Assembly: GCA_037501455.1 (NCBI GenBank)
Contig: CM074858.1
Coordinates: 97,436,001 to 97,500,000 of the forward strand
From: Lantana camara
Lineage: Eukaryota; Streptophyta; Magnoliopsida; Lamiales; Verbenaceae
Reading direction: 5' to 3'
Length of the DNA: 64,000 nucleotides
In this document: piece by piece, positions 19,541-32,808 of the stretch
Position numbering within the stretch: the stretch's first letter is position 1
How the letters are laid out: every line of letters begins with the position of its first letter
Translations under genes and position numbers: made by a program
Notes under the pieces: generated by a model
Told to the model about the DNA's origin: nothing
The model's input: the letters and a program-made list of their open reading frames with translations, nothing else
Database searches by the model: none

Positions 19541-22500
19541 TGTAGCACCCCAAGCGGTGGGCACCACACCCCCGCACTATGACCCGATACGTGGCACGAA
19601 ATGGAAAGTCCGCACACGCACCAACTCACAGCGAACGGGTGACAAACGAAAAATCCAACCTAAGCTAGGCGGTACCTAAACACTGTACAAGAAAAATGTG
19701 CCAAGAACCCGAATGCGAAAGCGATGCAAAATACGAACTAACAAAAACTTTAATCAACAAACATAAATAAACGGGTTCAACTAATTCCACAAACCTGTCC
19801 TAACCTGTCCCGAATTCAAACATACAACAAAGACGGGTTCAACTAATCTCAGCCCTGTCCTAACCTGTCCCGAAATTCATATAATCAAAGCATAAGTATC
19901 ATCTTGTACAGAACATACTATATACATAATTTTCATAAATAAATCAGAACAAAATACTCAGCAAAATCAAACGGACCGACATAGACTCGACAGACCAGAC
20001 TCAAAGCCGCCTAGCTCGAACTCCAACAACTGGTACCTGCAACTAAAAACATAGGTGGGGCGAGGGTCAGTCCACTGACTGAGTGAGGGGGGCTGAACTC
20101 ACACACACTATACATAATAAGGAGCAGAGCACGTATCAAAAGAAAGATTATGAACCGGGAGTAGGGTTTTGCATACCTAAACCATTTTCAAATCAAACTT
20201 ATACATATCTTATCTTATTCAAACCAAAACATACTGAGCTTAATCATAACATATCAAAAGAGAAAGCTCCTATCTCGTTTCATAATCAACATAACAGACT
20301 AAGGCTCAGCGAGTACGAGCAACAAATCCCATCCTGGGCTTCGCATACGAATAATACATAAGCAAAACGAAATACAAAACAAATCATATCAATAAACCAA
20401 CCCTAACACCAAGTGGATATTGTCCCGCCACTGGAATTTAAGCCCGCAAGGGCCCAGGCACGGGTTTTGTCTCTCCCGCTGGTATTTAAACCCGAAGGTG
20501 CCTAGCCAGGAAAAGACCTCCACATCCAATACGAATACACACGGGGTAGCGAGCCCACACTGTGCCTTCCCCGGCTATCTACCGAGGGCTCAAAGCACCA
20601 CGCCTCCTCAACCTCCTAGAGTCGCGCGTCGGGTACTTCAAATGGAGATGTGCACAGGGGTCATAATCGACGACCCCATGGTCGTCCCGGGTCTCCCTTA
20701 CCCACCTCTCCAGGGCCCAACAAACCAAACAAAACATATCATACCGAATCATATCAAAACTCGCTCATCATACTTATCAAAACATAATCGTAACGTACGT
20801 ACCTTATCGGAGCATACCTTACCTTGCAACTTAGCATATGCTATAGACGTACCTCTCCGTGTCATCCTAATCCATAGCTAGCTTGAAGACACACGGTTTG
20901 GAGCATAGCCTCGTTGCAAAACAATTCAAGCTCACATATGCTCGTACGTATAGTTCAAAAGCCTTTAATCGTATAACAAATTCATAAACATATCATATAC
21001 ACACATATCTATTATATATAAATATAATAGAATAGCCGCATGCAGGCTTGAAAACGAGCACAGAGGGTTGTAGGTCATTGTAACTAAAACAAAAATCCTA
21101 AAACCTCACCTTACACCGACGAGAACGGAAAACACAAGCCAAGAAGTCCCACTGGAACCCAAACAGCTGACAGACACTCCCTGGAAAAACCCTGATCGAC
21201 TGAACACACAGAACACAAGACTCAGACTCGAATCACAACCACAAGACGCACGGCCATGCTCACGAATACACATGATGCAACATATAATCCATATTTATTC
21301 AACCGAGTCATTCAGAGCATATTATAGTTCATATTACATATCTAGAGATGCATAGCTTATAAATTCATAACATTTATTACATAAAATAAATTAAGACATT
21401 AAGAATTCAATTCATATCATGCACTAACATACTTAAATAAACGCAAAATGCGTAACAATTTCACACGTAAATACATATTAACATATTTCACAATATTCAA
21501 CAATTAGCACACTTAAATAATTTATTCAAATCGATCATAACTCATACTTTGGTGATTTAATTATTATGAGTCTCATAATAATACGAATAATTTAGATCCT
21601 TAAATTGCATTAATATCCCTTAAACAAGAAATATTCTCAAGTAGATAGGCTTAAAACGAGGCAAATAAATTCCATAAATCACGAATCGAACTTTCATACA
21701 TCATAACATATTTCCAAGTATCATACAACTCATAATTTCAATTTATAATTCATACAAGATCGAAAATTACAATTAAAACAATTAACGAAAATAAATACAA
21801 TAACTTCAAAAATTCATATAAAATCAACCGGACATCCGATTGATGAACGGGAAGTGGCTTTGGACTCACCACAACGAAACGGATCTACTGTCCGAAAGTC
21901 GCCGAAATGCCGCCACCGTAGCCGGCCGAACAGCCACCGGCCGCCAACACCGCCTCTGGTGGTCGGAAAAATCCCCGGAAGGACAGAAACGAGCGCCTCG
22001 GCCTACTCGACAAAAGCCCTCAAACAATTTCAAAAAATAACAAACACACAAGACTTCGTTGATGAAAAACCGAACCAAATCCCTAATACGAAAATCGAAA
22101 TTAAACGCAAACCGTAAAACGAAAATGAAATCCGAGCATACCGTTGGAAAGCCCGTAACGAGGTCTTCGAAAGCCCCAAGCCAAACCATCGGAAAAACCG
22201 CTGGAAAAATGGGCCGCCGGTCCGCCGCCGGTTCACCACCGGTCCGCCGCCAACGGTCGGTTCTTGGGCCGCCACTTACATGGAAAAATCGGCCTCGTCG
22301 TGCTGAGTAACTCTTGTAATGGGCCCGATGTCAAAAACTCGCCGGAAAAGGCCGAACCGCCGCCTCCAAGTTGTGCTGCTGCTGCCTCGCCGGAACCACC
22401 ACTTGCGGTGGTTTTCGTGCTGAACGGAGGCCGGAATCGACACGGGAGAGTCCAAAAATGTAGGGTAGGGGAGCGGTTGGCCGGCGAAAGTCGCCGGATC

Positions 22501-23075
22501 GCCGGCGACGAAGTGGTGGCGCCACCCGCCACTTTTAGGCCGCCGTTGCGCCGCCGTGGGTCATCGGTTGGCCACGATCTTGGTACGGTTGTGACGGGCT
22601 TGTCGAGCTGATAAATTTCCACTACTCACACTTCGAATTCCGTCGAGAAAAGAGCGAGAACGGGCTTGTGCATGTAATTACACCTTGACTGCGTGAATAG
22701 TGCTGATCGCTGGAGAAATACGCTGAGGCTGGAGCTGAAGTTCTGGCACGCAAAACGAGGATCCGGGGTATATATCTCGGGTCCTAGTACGTAAAAACGG
22801 TCGGAAGAGAGGGCTAACGAAGTCAGAATTGGGCAAACTTAGAGTCTACGGACTCGTCTCGATGGCCCAAACGCGTTGAAGAGGTCAAAAAAGTCAAAAA
22901 CTCGATCGAACGAGAAATGACCGAAAGACCCCTAAAAAGAGAAAATTACAAAGGGGCCCCTAAGCTCTAAAAGAGTTCAAAATAGGGCCACGAAAAAATA
23001 TAAAATCACACAATCAAACACATTAAAGGGTTGAAACGTGGCGTACCTTACACGTCGGACGAGCGGGGTGTCACA
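19541..23075 (-). repeat. 3' LTR of LARD 1 (3535 bp)
   Basis: It begins tgtagcacccc and ends ggggtgtcaca on plus. A GC-rich block (about 21900-22560, many ccgccgg words) lies in the half near the element-sense start. The ORFs in it (92, 153 and 129 codons) recur in the other LTR copy only because the LTR is duplicated. Confidence 0.92.
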
Positions 23076-23383
23076 ATCTCCCCTCCTTCAAACGGACCTG
23101 TCCTTAGGTCCTATTATTGAGTTGTAAAGCTTCGAACTGGAATACTTCAATCCATCTCCTGAAATCGTGTAGAGTCATAGCCCTGGCTGTGAAGTTTACT
23201 CCCACTGATTGCATCAACTCCCTGCAGAGTTCCGTAGTCACAGAGGTTTGTTCAAACACTTGACCGTTGGTCGCTTCAAACTCGTTCGATCCCCCACTAG
23301 GCCACTGCACCCAAAGCTCGATACCGTCGCTTCCTCGTCAATAGCAAACCAACAATAGACCACACGAAACTCAGCCGCGACAA

Positions 23384-23691
23384 ACAAGAGAGAATCCCAT
23401 CTCTCAGCACGCAAGAGAGAGAGCCCCGTCTCCCAGCACATCAAAAGAGAGAACCCCGTCCCTCAGGCACATAATTGAGAGAACCCCGTCTCCCAACCAC
23501 ATAATCGAGAGAGCCCCGTCTCTCAACCTAAGTCTGGCAGACTTCCACATCTTCCAAACATCTAGCTCCAAGAGAATCCAGCATCTCTTGCTCACATAAT
23601 TTAGAAAGAATCCAGCATCTTTCTATCACATAAATAGGGAGAATCCCACATCTCCCTAACACGTAAATAGAGAGATCTCAACAACTCTCTA
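23384..23691 (-). repeat. Tandem hairpin array in the LARD 1 interior, covarying stems
   Basis: About nine units with a period of about 30-33 bp each form a short inverted repeat around a 6-10-nt loop. Perfect stems are GAGAGA/TCTCTC (23388-23405 and 23507-23524), CAAGAGA/TCTCTTG (23569-23590), TAGAAAGA/TCTTTCTA (23602-23625), TAGGGAGA/TCTCCCTA (23635-23658) and TAGAGAG/CTCTCTA (23668-23691). Three units between 23417 and 23495 have imperfect stems, and AAGTCT-ggc-AGACTT sits at 23530-23544. The loops atccagca and atcccaca are similar while the stems change on both sides. The array lies near the 3' LTR in element sense. Confidence 0.85.
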
Positions 23692-25438
23692 GCATACAAA
23701 TTCACTTACTTAACATTCAAACAGACACGCATCGAAGTAAACGCTGGATGCAACATGAGATGCATGTTTAGTGTACCTTATCACAACTGATATCGGTGTC
23801 CCTAGAGTATAGACTCATCATTCATGCTCAACTCAAGGGGGATATCGCGATGGAATCTTTGTAAAATAAAATCACAATATGCTTGTAGGTGCATGAAGGG
23901 TTAGTGAGTAACCAAAGAAATTATAAGCACTGAAGCACGGATAGTTCACGTAAGCAGGTAATCCATTTAGTTTACAAGAATTCACAACAACAACAAATTT
24001 TAAGTTATGAAAATTACAGCAGTTAGTCACGTTATTACACTCGAGCAACATCAAACATTACACATTGTCACATATGTCAAGCAAAATAATTATAATTACT
24101 TATGAAATGCATGAGTGCAAATGCCATGGATGCTTAAGGTACCGTTCACCGTAGTAATGGTAAGCTTTATCTCGGCACCTAATTCCTTGTTTGTTGAATT
24201 AAAAGCTTGTTTCGAACTAATGATCATTTCTTGTTTTTCCCACGGTCTTCTTATCTTCAGAATTATCTAGCATCACTTGGACATTTCCACGGCTTGGAAG
24301 TACGATTTCTTGAACCTGAAGTCTTCTACGCTCATGGAATTAGCATTTTGTCTTTTCTTTAGTAATTACTCTCCGATTGTTTCCCGAGTCTTCTTCATGG
24401 TTGTCACTTTGATCAAAACTTCCTTGGTTCACTCTTTAGGAGTTCGTATAATTAAATGAACCCCCTTTTCCAATTGTTTATACTTGATCGCCCGAAATCC
24501 ACCCAGAATTTCTTTACTTTTCTTTATCATTCCCATTTGTTGTTTCCTGTCTTTCAACGTAATCCCACAACACGACAATTCATCTTGGATCTAGAAATAC
24601 CCCAACTTTCATCAAATCATTTATGAGGCTACGAGCATCGCATCGTGCAGAGAGATTGACCACAGTGCAACGTTCTATCTTACATGCATTCACCCTATAT
24701 CTTGAAGCTATTAGCTCGATCGTATATTTTCTGGTCAAACCCTGTTCGAATTCAAAAGTTGCTTCGACCAAGACAGCATGTAGTGGATCAGGTAGGAGAA
24801 CACCTAAAGTACAACCACGAAGCTAATGCATGTGGGGTTAGGGATGTGAATGGTATACACTCATTAATCAACAAGGAAGACAATCAAGCACGTAGGACAA
24901 AGGTTCTAATTTAATTTACAATTTAATTCAATGCATGATGCACGTGCTATGAATGCAGAATACCTGTTTCCATAATATTAGCATCGAAGCCTTTGTTGAA
25001 TTCTTGTATAGATTCATTTGCTTTTCATCCAAGTAGTCAGAAGATGAGAGTTTCAAATCCTCCTTCACGAATTTGTAGAAGTAGGAAGTGTTGTCTCGAT
25101 CAACTTCAATTTTTGACATCAAGGCAACACCCTATAATTCATAAATGGACCAAATATCTATGCATGTGGGTTAGTACGTGGGTATGTCAAGAAATGAAAG
25201 CAATTATGAGCACCTAATTAATGCGGATGTAACACGTAATCTACTAAAATTTAAACTGTAATAATGATAAATTTGCAAAAATCGTAATCATAGTGTGCAC
25301 ATAATCACATAAGTTCAGACAAATTCATGCAGAGAAGTCAAAATTTCACATCAGACGAATGCAATGCACAAGTATTCCTATGTCGTACAACCAAAACTGA
25401 CACGACACGACTTCAGAGCACCGGTTCTGAACCTGGTA
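23692..25438 (-). other. LARD 1 interior, non-coding
   Basis: No gag, pol or other protein motif appears in any frame. It shares short blocks with the interior of the second LARD (accgttcacc; gacacgacacgac shortly before the primer site), which shows common descent. Confidence 0.7.
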
Positions 25439-25450
25439 GCTCTGATACCA
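25439..25450 (-). other. Primer-binding site of LARD 1
   Basis: TGGTATCAGAGC in element sense lies seven bases from the 5' LTR and matches initiator tRNA-Met. Confidence 0.9.
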
Positions 25451-25457
25451 CTTAAGA

Positions 25458-28400
25458 TGTAGCACCCCAAGCGGTGGGCACCACACCCCCGCACTATGAC
25501 CCGACACGTGGCACGAAATGGAAAGTCCGCACACGCACCAAGTCACAGCGAACGGGTGACAAACGAAAAACCCAACCTAAGCTAGGCGGTACCTAAACCC
25601 TGTACAAGAAAAATGTGCCAAGAACCCGAATGCGGAAGCGATGCAAAATACGAACTAACAAAAACTTTAATCAACAAACATAAACGGGTTCAACTAATTC
25701 CACGAACATGTCCTAACCTGTCCCGAATTCAAACATACAACAAAGACGGGCTCAACTAATCTCAGCCCTGTCCTAACCTGTCCCGAAATTCATATAATCA
25801 AAGCATAAGTATCATCTTGTACAGAACATACTATATACATAATTTTCATAAATAAATCAGAACAAAATACTTAGAAAAATCAAACGGACCGACACAGACT
25901 CGACAGACCAGACTCAAAGCCGCCTAGCTCGAACTCCAACAACTGGTACCTGCAACTAAAAACATAGGTGGGGCGAGGGTCAGTCCACTGACTGAGTGAG
26001 GGGGGCTGAACTCACACACACTATACATAATAAGGAGCAGAGCACGTATCAAAAGAAAGATTATGAACCGGGAGTAGGGTTTTGCATACCTAAACCATTT
26101 TCAAATCAAACTTATACATATCTTATCTTATTCAAACCAAAACATACTGAGCTTAATCATAACATATCAAAAGAGAAAGCTCCTATCCCGTTTCATAATC
26201 AACATAACAGGCTAAGGCTCAGCGAGTACGAGCAACAAATCCCATCCTGGGCTCCGCATACGAATAATACATAAGCAAAACGAAATACAAAACAAATCAT
26301 ATCAATAAACCAACCCTAACACCAAGTGGATATTGTCCCGCCACTGGAATTTAAGCCCGCAAGCGCCCAGGCACGGGTTTTGTCTCTCCCGCTGGTATTT
26401 AAACCCGAAGGTGCCTAGCCAGGAAAAGACCTCCGCATCCAATACGAATACACACGGGGTAGCGAGCCCACACTGTGCCTTCCCCGGCTATCCACCGAGG
26501 GCTCAAAGCACCACACCTCCTCAACCTCCTAGAGTCGCGCGTCGGGTACTTCAAATGGAGATGTGCACAGGGGTCATAACCGGCGACCCCATGGTCGTCC
26601 CGGGTCTCCCTTACCCACGTCTCCACGGCCCAACAAACCAAATAAAACATATCATACCGAATCGTATCAAAACTCGCTCATCATACTTATCAAAACATAA
26701 TCGTAACGTACGTACCTTATCGGAGCATACCTTACCTTGCAACTTAGCATATGCTATAGACGTACCTCTCCGTGTCATCCTAATCCATAGCTAGCTTGAA
26801 GACACACGGTTTGGAGCATTGCCTCGTTGCAAAACAATTCAAGCTCACATATGCTCGTACGTATAGTTCAAAAGCATTTAATCGCATAACAAATTCATAA
26901 ACATATCATATAAACACATATCTATTATATATAAATATAATAGAATAGCCGCATGCAGGCTTGAAAACGAGCACAGAGGGTTGTAGGTCATTGTAACTAA
27001 AATAAAAATCCTAAAACCTCACCTTACACTGACGAGAACGGAAAACACAAGCCAAGAAGTCCCACTGGAACCCAAACAACTGACAGACACTCCCTGGAAA
27101 AACCCTGATCGACTGAACACACAGAACACAAGACTCAGACTCGAATCACAACCACAAGACGCACGGCCATGCTCACGAATACACATGATGCAACATATAA
27201 TCCATATTTATTCAACCGAGTCATTCAGAGCATATTATAGTTCATATTACATATCAAGAGATGCATAGCTTATAAATTCATAACATTTATTACATAAAAT
27301 AAATTAAGACATTAAGAATTCAATTCATATCATGCACTAACATACTTAAATAAACGCAAAATGCGTAACAATTTCACACGTAAATACATATTAACATATT
27401 TCACAATATTCAACAATTAGCATACTTAAATAATTTATTCAAATCGGTCATAACTCATACTTTGGTGATTTAATTATTATGAGTCTCATAATAATACGAA
27501 TAATTTAGATCCTTAAATTGCATTAATATCCCTTAAACAAGAAATATTCTCAAGTAGATAGGCTTAAAACGAGGCAAATAAATTCCATAAATCACGAATC
27601 GAACTTTCATACATCATAACATATTTCCAAGTATCATACAACTCATAATTTCAATTTATAATTCATACAAGATCGAAAATTACAATTAAAACAATTAACG
27701 AAAATAAATACAATAACTTCAAAAATTCATATAAAATCAACCGGACATCCGATTGACGAACGGGAAGTGGCGTTGGACTCACCACAACGAAACGGATCTA
27801 CTGTGCGAAAGTCGCCGGAATGCTGCCACCGTAGCCGGCCGAACAGCCACCTGCCGCCACCGGAACACCGCCTCTGGTGGTCGGAAAAATCCCCGGAAGA
27901 ACGGAAACGAGCGCCTCGGCCTACTCGACAAAAGCCCTCAAACAATTTCAGAAAATAACAAACATACAGGACTTCGTAGATGAAAACCCGAACCAAATTC
28001 CTAATACGAAAATCGAAATTAAACGCAAACCGTAAAACAAAAATGAAATCCGAGCATACCGTTGGAAAGCCCGTAGCGAGGCCTTCGAAAGCCCTAAGCC
28101 AAACCATCGGAAAAATCGCCGAAAAAATGTGCCGCCGGTCCGTTGCCGGTTCACCACCGGTCCGCCGCCAACGGCCGGTTCTTGGGCCGGCACTTACATG
28201 GAAAAATCGGCCTCGTCGTGCTGAGTAATTCTTGTAAAGGGCCCGATGTCAAAAACTCGCCGAAAAAGGCCGAACCGCCGCTTCCAAGTTGCGCCACTGT
28301 TGCCTCGCCGGAACCACCACTTGCGGTGGTTTTCGTGCTGAACCGAGGCCGGAATCGACACGGGAGGGTCCAAAAATGTAGGGTAGGGTAGCGGTTGGCC

Positions 28401-28993
28401 GGCGAAAGTCGCTGGATCGCCGGCGACGAAGTGGTGGCGCCACCCGCCACTTTCAGGCCGCCGTTGCGCTGTCGTGGGTCATCGGTTGGCCAGGATCTTG
28501 GTACGGTTGTGACGGGCTCATCGAGCTGATAAATTTCCACTACTCATACTTCGAATTCCGTCGAGAAACGAGCGAGAACGGGCTTGTGCGTGTAATTACA
28601 CCTTGACTGCGTGAATAGTGCTGATCGCTGGAGAAATACGCTGAGGCTGGAGCTGAAGTTCTGGCACGCAAAACGAGGATCCGGGGTATATATCTCGGGT
28701 CCTCGTACGCAAAAACGGTCGGAAGAGCGGGCTAACGAAGTCAGAATTTGGCAAACTTAGAGTCTACGGACTCGTCTCGATGCCCCAAACGCGTTGAAGG
28801 GGTCAAAAAAGTCGAAAACTCGATCGAACGAGAAATGACCGAAAGACCCCTAAAAAGAGAAAATTACAAAGGGGCCCTTAAACTCTAAAAGAGTTCAAAA
28901 TAGGGCCACAAAAAAATATAAAATCACACAATTAAACACATTAAAGGGTTGAAACGTGGCGTACCTTACACGTCGGACGAGCGGGGTGTCACA
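25458..28993 (-). repeat. 5' LTR of LARD 1 (3536 bp)
   Basis: This is collinear with 19541-23075 with scattered substitutions and small indels (for example the aaataaacggg/aaacggg difference). It is followed by the target duplication acaaa. Confidence 0.92.
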
Positions 28994-28998
28994 ACAAA

Positions 28999-31900
28999 CT
29001 TCTATTTTCGATATCAAAATGAACTGAATTGGGGAGATATTTATAGGGAAAATTTTACAGCATGCACATTATATTTACTGTGCATATACGCATGGTATTT
29101 AATCTTACATCTAGATTTCACTCCTTTGTCAAAGTTTGTGAGCAAGAATATGATATCCCACCATTTCTTCATTTTCATCCGCAATGCTGCAATATTTGAC
29201 CTTCTCTCTTTGTATATGTCTTCGTTACTACCTCATTAAAAACCTTATCAGGAAAAACCTAATGGGATAAAAACTTGAAGAAGAAAAAAAGAGTGCAGTT
29301 CCGTATACTCCCCCTGATGTTGACATTAGTGAGATCTTCTCATAAATTTCGAGATAACGCATTCGAATGCCATGGACATGTTTTCTAAAGGTTGTAGAGG
29401 GAAGTGTCTTTGTGAAGAGATTTGCCGAATTGTTACATGATTGAACATATTGAATATTGATCTCTTCATTTTTCACAAGAACTTGTGTATACTAGAAGAA
29501 TTTCGACGGGATATGTTTAGTTTTATCACTTTTGATATAGCCTTCCTTCATTTGAGCAATACATGCGGTGTTATCTTCATAAATTGATGTTGAACTTTTA
29601 TCAACTGATACGCAACAAGTAGTCAAGATGTATTTTGTCATTGATCTCAACCAAACACGCTTGACTTGCTTCTTGAAGTGCAATGATTTCAGCATGGTTG
29701 GAAGAAGTAGCAACAAGAGTTTATTTTGGGGATCTCAAAGAAATCGCAGTACCTCCAAGTGTAAATAGATAACCGATTTGGGATCTAACTTTGTGTTAGT
29801 CTAAAACCAACCAAAACATGTTTTGCATTTTTAGAATAAAATAATCCAAAATCAACTGTACCTCGAATATATTGGAAAAGATGTTTGATCTCATTCCAAT
29901 GTCTTTTAGTTGGGGATGAGCTTAATCTTGCTAGTAAATTCCAATGTTAGGTATAGTAAAATTAACAAAATATATAAGAGCCCCAATAGCACTGAGGTAT
30001 GGTGTTTCAGATCCAAAAACTTCTTCATTTTCTTCGCGAGAACGAAATGGATCTATTTCTACACTTAACGATCTCCTAATCATTGGAGTACTTAAAGGGT
30101 TTGCTTTATCCATGTTAATTAAAATGTTTCAACACCCTTTCAGTATAAGTTGATTGATGCACAAAAATTCCATTTTGTTTGTGCTCAATCTGCAAACCAA
30201 GACAAAATTTGGTTTCTCCAAGATCTTTCATTTCAAATTCATTTTTCAAATATACTGTCGTTTCATGAATTTTCTTAGAAGTTCCAATAATGTTGAAACC
30301 ATCAACATAGACAACAATAATCACATTCGGATGTTGTTTTCTTACTGTATACGCATGGACAAATTGGATTGTTCACATATCCTTTCTTTGATAAGAATTC
30401 GCTCAAGCGATTGTACCACATGCATCCTAATTGTTTTGACCCATAAAGAGATCTTTCTAATTCGATCGAACATTTCTCTTTAGATTTTGATTCTAATGAT
30501 TCAGATATTTTAAATCCTTCAGGGAAATATACATATCACTATCAAGTGATCTATACAAATAGGTTGTAACAACATCCATTAGACGCATTTGCAGTTCTTG
30601 AGAAAGTGTATGGCTAATTAAATATCTAAATGTAATTGCATCCATAACAGGAGAATACATTTGCTCATAATCAATTCCGGGTCTTTGAGAAAAACCTTTG
30701 GCAACAAGCCTTGATTTATATCTTGTGATTTCATTTTTCTCATTTCATTTTCGTACGAAAACTCATTTGTACACTACAGGTTTTACACCTTCAGGTGTGA
30801 GGACAACACGTCTAAACACATTTCTTTTATTCAAAGAATTTAATTTGGCTTGAATAGCGTCTTTCCATTTATTCCAATAATATCTATTTTGACATTCAAT
30901 GATAGATCTTGGTTCAGAATCTTCATTTTCATGAGTGATATCGTGTGCCACAGTATATGAAAATATTTCATCAATTTTGATATCACTTCGATTTCACAAC
31001 TTTCTTGAATGCAAGTAATTAATTGTGATTTCTTGATTTATCTCACTTTGTGTCTCTTCTGGAATGTTTTTCTCATTTCGCGCATCTTCTGGGACACTTT
31101 TCTTATTCAATATTTCTTTTGTGATATCTTTCTCGTTTGGTGTCTCTTTTGGGACACTCTTTTCTATACAGTGATGATCATTCATATAAGTCTCTTTTCT
31201 TTTACTAGAATTCTTATCTTTTGAACCAGGTGGTCTACCACGCTTTAGGCGTGTGGTAGATTCATAAGCAATGTTTTTCTCAAATTGTCATTATGGAATC
31301 TCAATCCGAGCAGGAGCATTAACAATTGGTATATGTGATTTAGTCACTCATTTTATATCAGTAAAAGCATTTGGTATTTGATTTGCAATACTTTGCAAGT
31401 GTACAATCTTTTGTACTTCCATTTCGCACTGTTTTGTACGTGGATCAAGATGCAATAATGATGGTTCATACAATGTAATATCCTTTTCCAGTAGTTTGTT
31501 TTCTCCCCCCCTAATGCTGGAAAAACATTTTCATCAAAATGACAGGCAGCAAAATGTGGTCTAAACATATCAACTATTTGAGGTTCAAGATATCTAATAG
31601 TGGACGGGTTTTCATACCTAACATAAATTCTCAACCTTCTTTAAGTTTCCATTTACTATGTTGTGGTGGTGCTATAGGCACATATACTGCACAACCAAAA
31701 ATTCTTAAATGGGAAATATTTGGTTCTTGACCACATCAAGTTGAAATGGAGAGTAATTATGATAAGCACTTAGTCTAATGCGAATTAATGTCTCTGCATG
31801 TAAAAATGCATGTCCCCATACTGAAATTGGAAGCTTTGTTCTCATTATTAATGGTCTAGTAATAAGCTAAAGACGCTTAATTAATGATTCAGCAAAACCA

Positions 31901-32808
31901 TTTTGTGTATGGACATGAGCAACAGGATGCTCAAAAGTAATTCCAATTGCCATACAATAATCAATGAATGTTTGGGATGTGAATTCACTAGCATTATCCA
32001 ATCAAACTCTCTTGATTGTGTTATCTGGAAATTGTGCTTGTAATTTAATAATTTGGGCAAGTAATCTTGAAAATGCCATATTATATGTTGATAACAAAGA
32101 AACATGCAACCATTTGGTAGATGCATCGATCAATACCATAAAGTATCTAAATGCTCCACATGGTGGATGAATTGGTCCACATATATCACCTTGAATACAT
32201 TAAAAAAAAAAGCAGGTGATTCATCTTTTATTTTAACTGGTGATGGTCTCATAATCAATTTTTCAAGAGAACAAGTTGTACACGGATCCTTTCTTATTTG
32301 AGGAATCTTTTGGTTCCTTGTGGATGTCCTTGTGTACTTTCAATGAGTTTTCGCATCATTATTAAACTAGGGTGACCCAATCGATCATGCCAAATAATAA
32401 AGTCTTGTGCATCAACAAACTTCTGATTTGTGATGGTATGTACTTCAATTGTACTTATGTGTGTATAATATAAACCTAATGAAAAGCAAGTAGTTTTTCC
32501 AGAACACGCCTATTAATTGTTATATACAAGTAAATATTTTTCTCATTTTCAGTTTCAATGTGATATCCATTAAGACGAATATCTTTGACGCTAAATAATT
32601 TTTTTTTTGGGATTTAGATCAAAACAAAGCATCATTAATAATAAACTTTATCCCATGGGGTAGTAATATTGTACCTCTTCCAGAGCCTTCGATTAACTTT
32701 GCACTACCCAATATAGTATTGACATTTCCTTCTCTTTTTAACAAATGAGAGAAATACTTTCTGTCCTTTAGGATTGTGTGAGTTATGGCACTGTCTACAA
32801 GACATATA
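28999..32808 (-). pseudogene. Decayed copia element (LTR fragment, RNase H, RT, integrase, protease)
   Basis: Minus-strand copia remains run in order from left to right. An LTR fragment lies at 28999-about 29305, with PPT aggggga near 29310 in element sense. The RNase H end is at 29476-29228 (LFTKTLPS) and at 29716-29492 (TACIAQMKEGYIKSDKTKHI). The RT-RNase H connection is at 30113-29931. RT is at 30324-30115 with YVDG in place of YVDD. The RT start is at 30951-30763 (EPRSIIEC....W.KWK.AIQA). The integrase C-terminal part is at about 31634-31353 (HFDE..FP.LGG). The integrase core is at about 32050-31860 with a stop at the second catalytic block (V*LDNASEF). The protease motif LVDSA is at about 32800-32780. 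Stops and frameshifts occur throughout. LARD 1 is inserted in its LTR end and LARD 2 in its protease, so the gag half is missing from this window. Confidence 0.85.

Larger units (their letters stand above)
19541..28993 (-). mobile_element. LARD-type non-coding LTR element with 3.5-kb LTRs
   Basis: This 9453-bp element has LTRs 19541-23075 and 25458-28993 (TGTGACACCCC...GGTGCTACA in element sense) and a perfect target duplication acaaa (19536-19540, 28994-28998). It lies on the minus strand because the tRNA-Met primer site abuts the right LTR. The 2.4-kb interior (23076-25457) encodes no protein longer than short random ORFs and no gag or pol motif. LTR ends of this type with very long LTRs are typical of Tekay/Del-type gypsy elements, so this is probably a large retrotransposon derivative mobilised by one of them. 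The LTRs differ at a few sites per hundred bases where compared, so it is older than the copia pair at 8-14.7 kb. Confidence 0.9.

Noticed and set aside
20083..20881. 92- and 153-codon ORFs that recur at 25996-26794
   Set aside because: They are on the strand opposite to the element and are conserved only because the LTR is present twice. No motif or start context supports a gene.
22233..22622. 129-codon minus ORF that recurs at 28151-28540
   Set aside because: It lies in a GC-rich CCG-word part of the LARD LTR. Overlapping frames are open too, and no domain is visible.
23384..23691. CRISPR-like spacing of short repeats
   Set aside because: In a plant retroelement interior the repeats themselves form hairpins with changing stems, there are no unique spacers of constant length, and no cas genes exist here.
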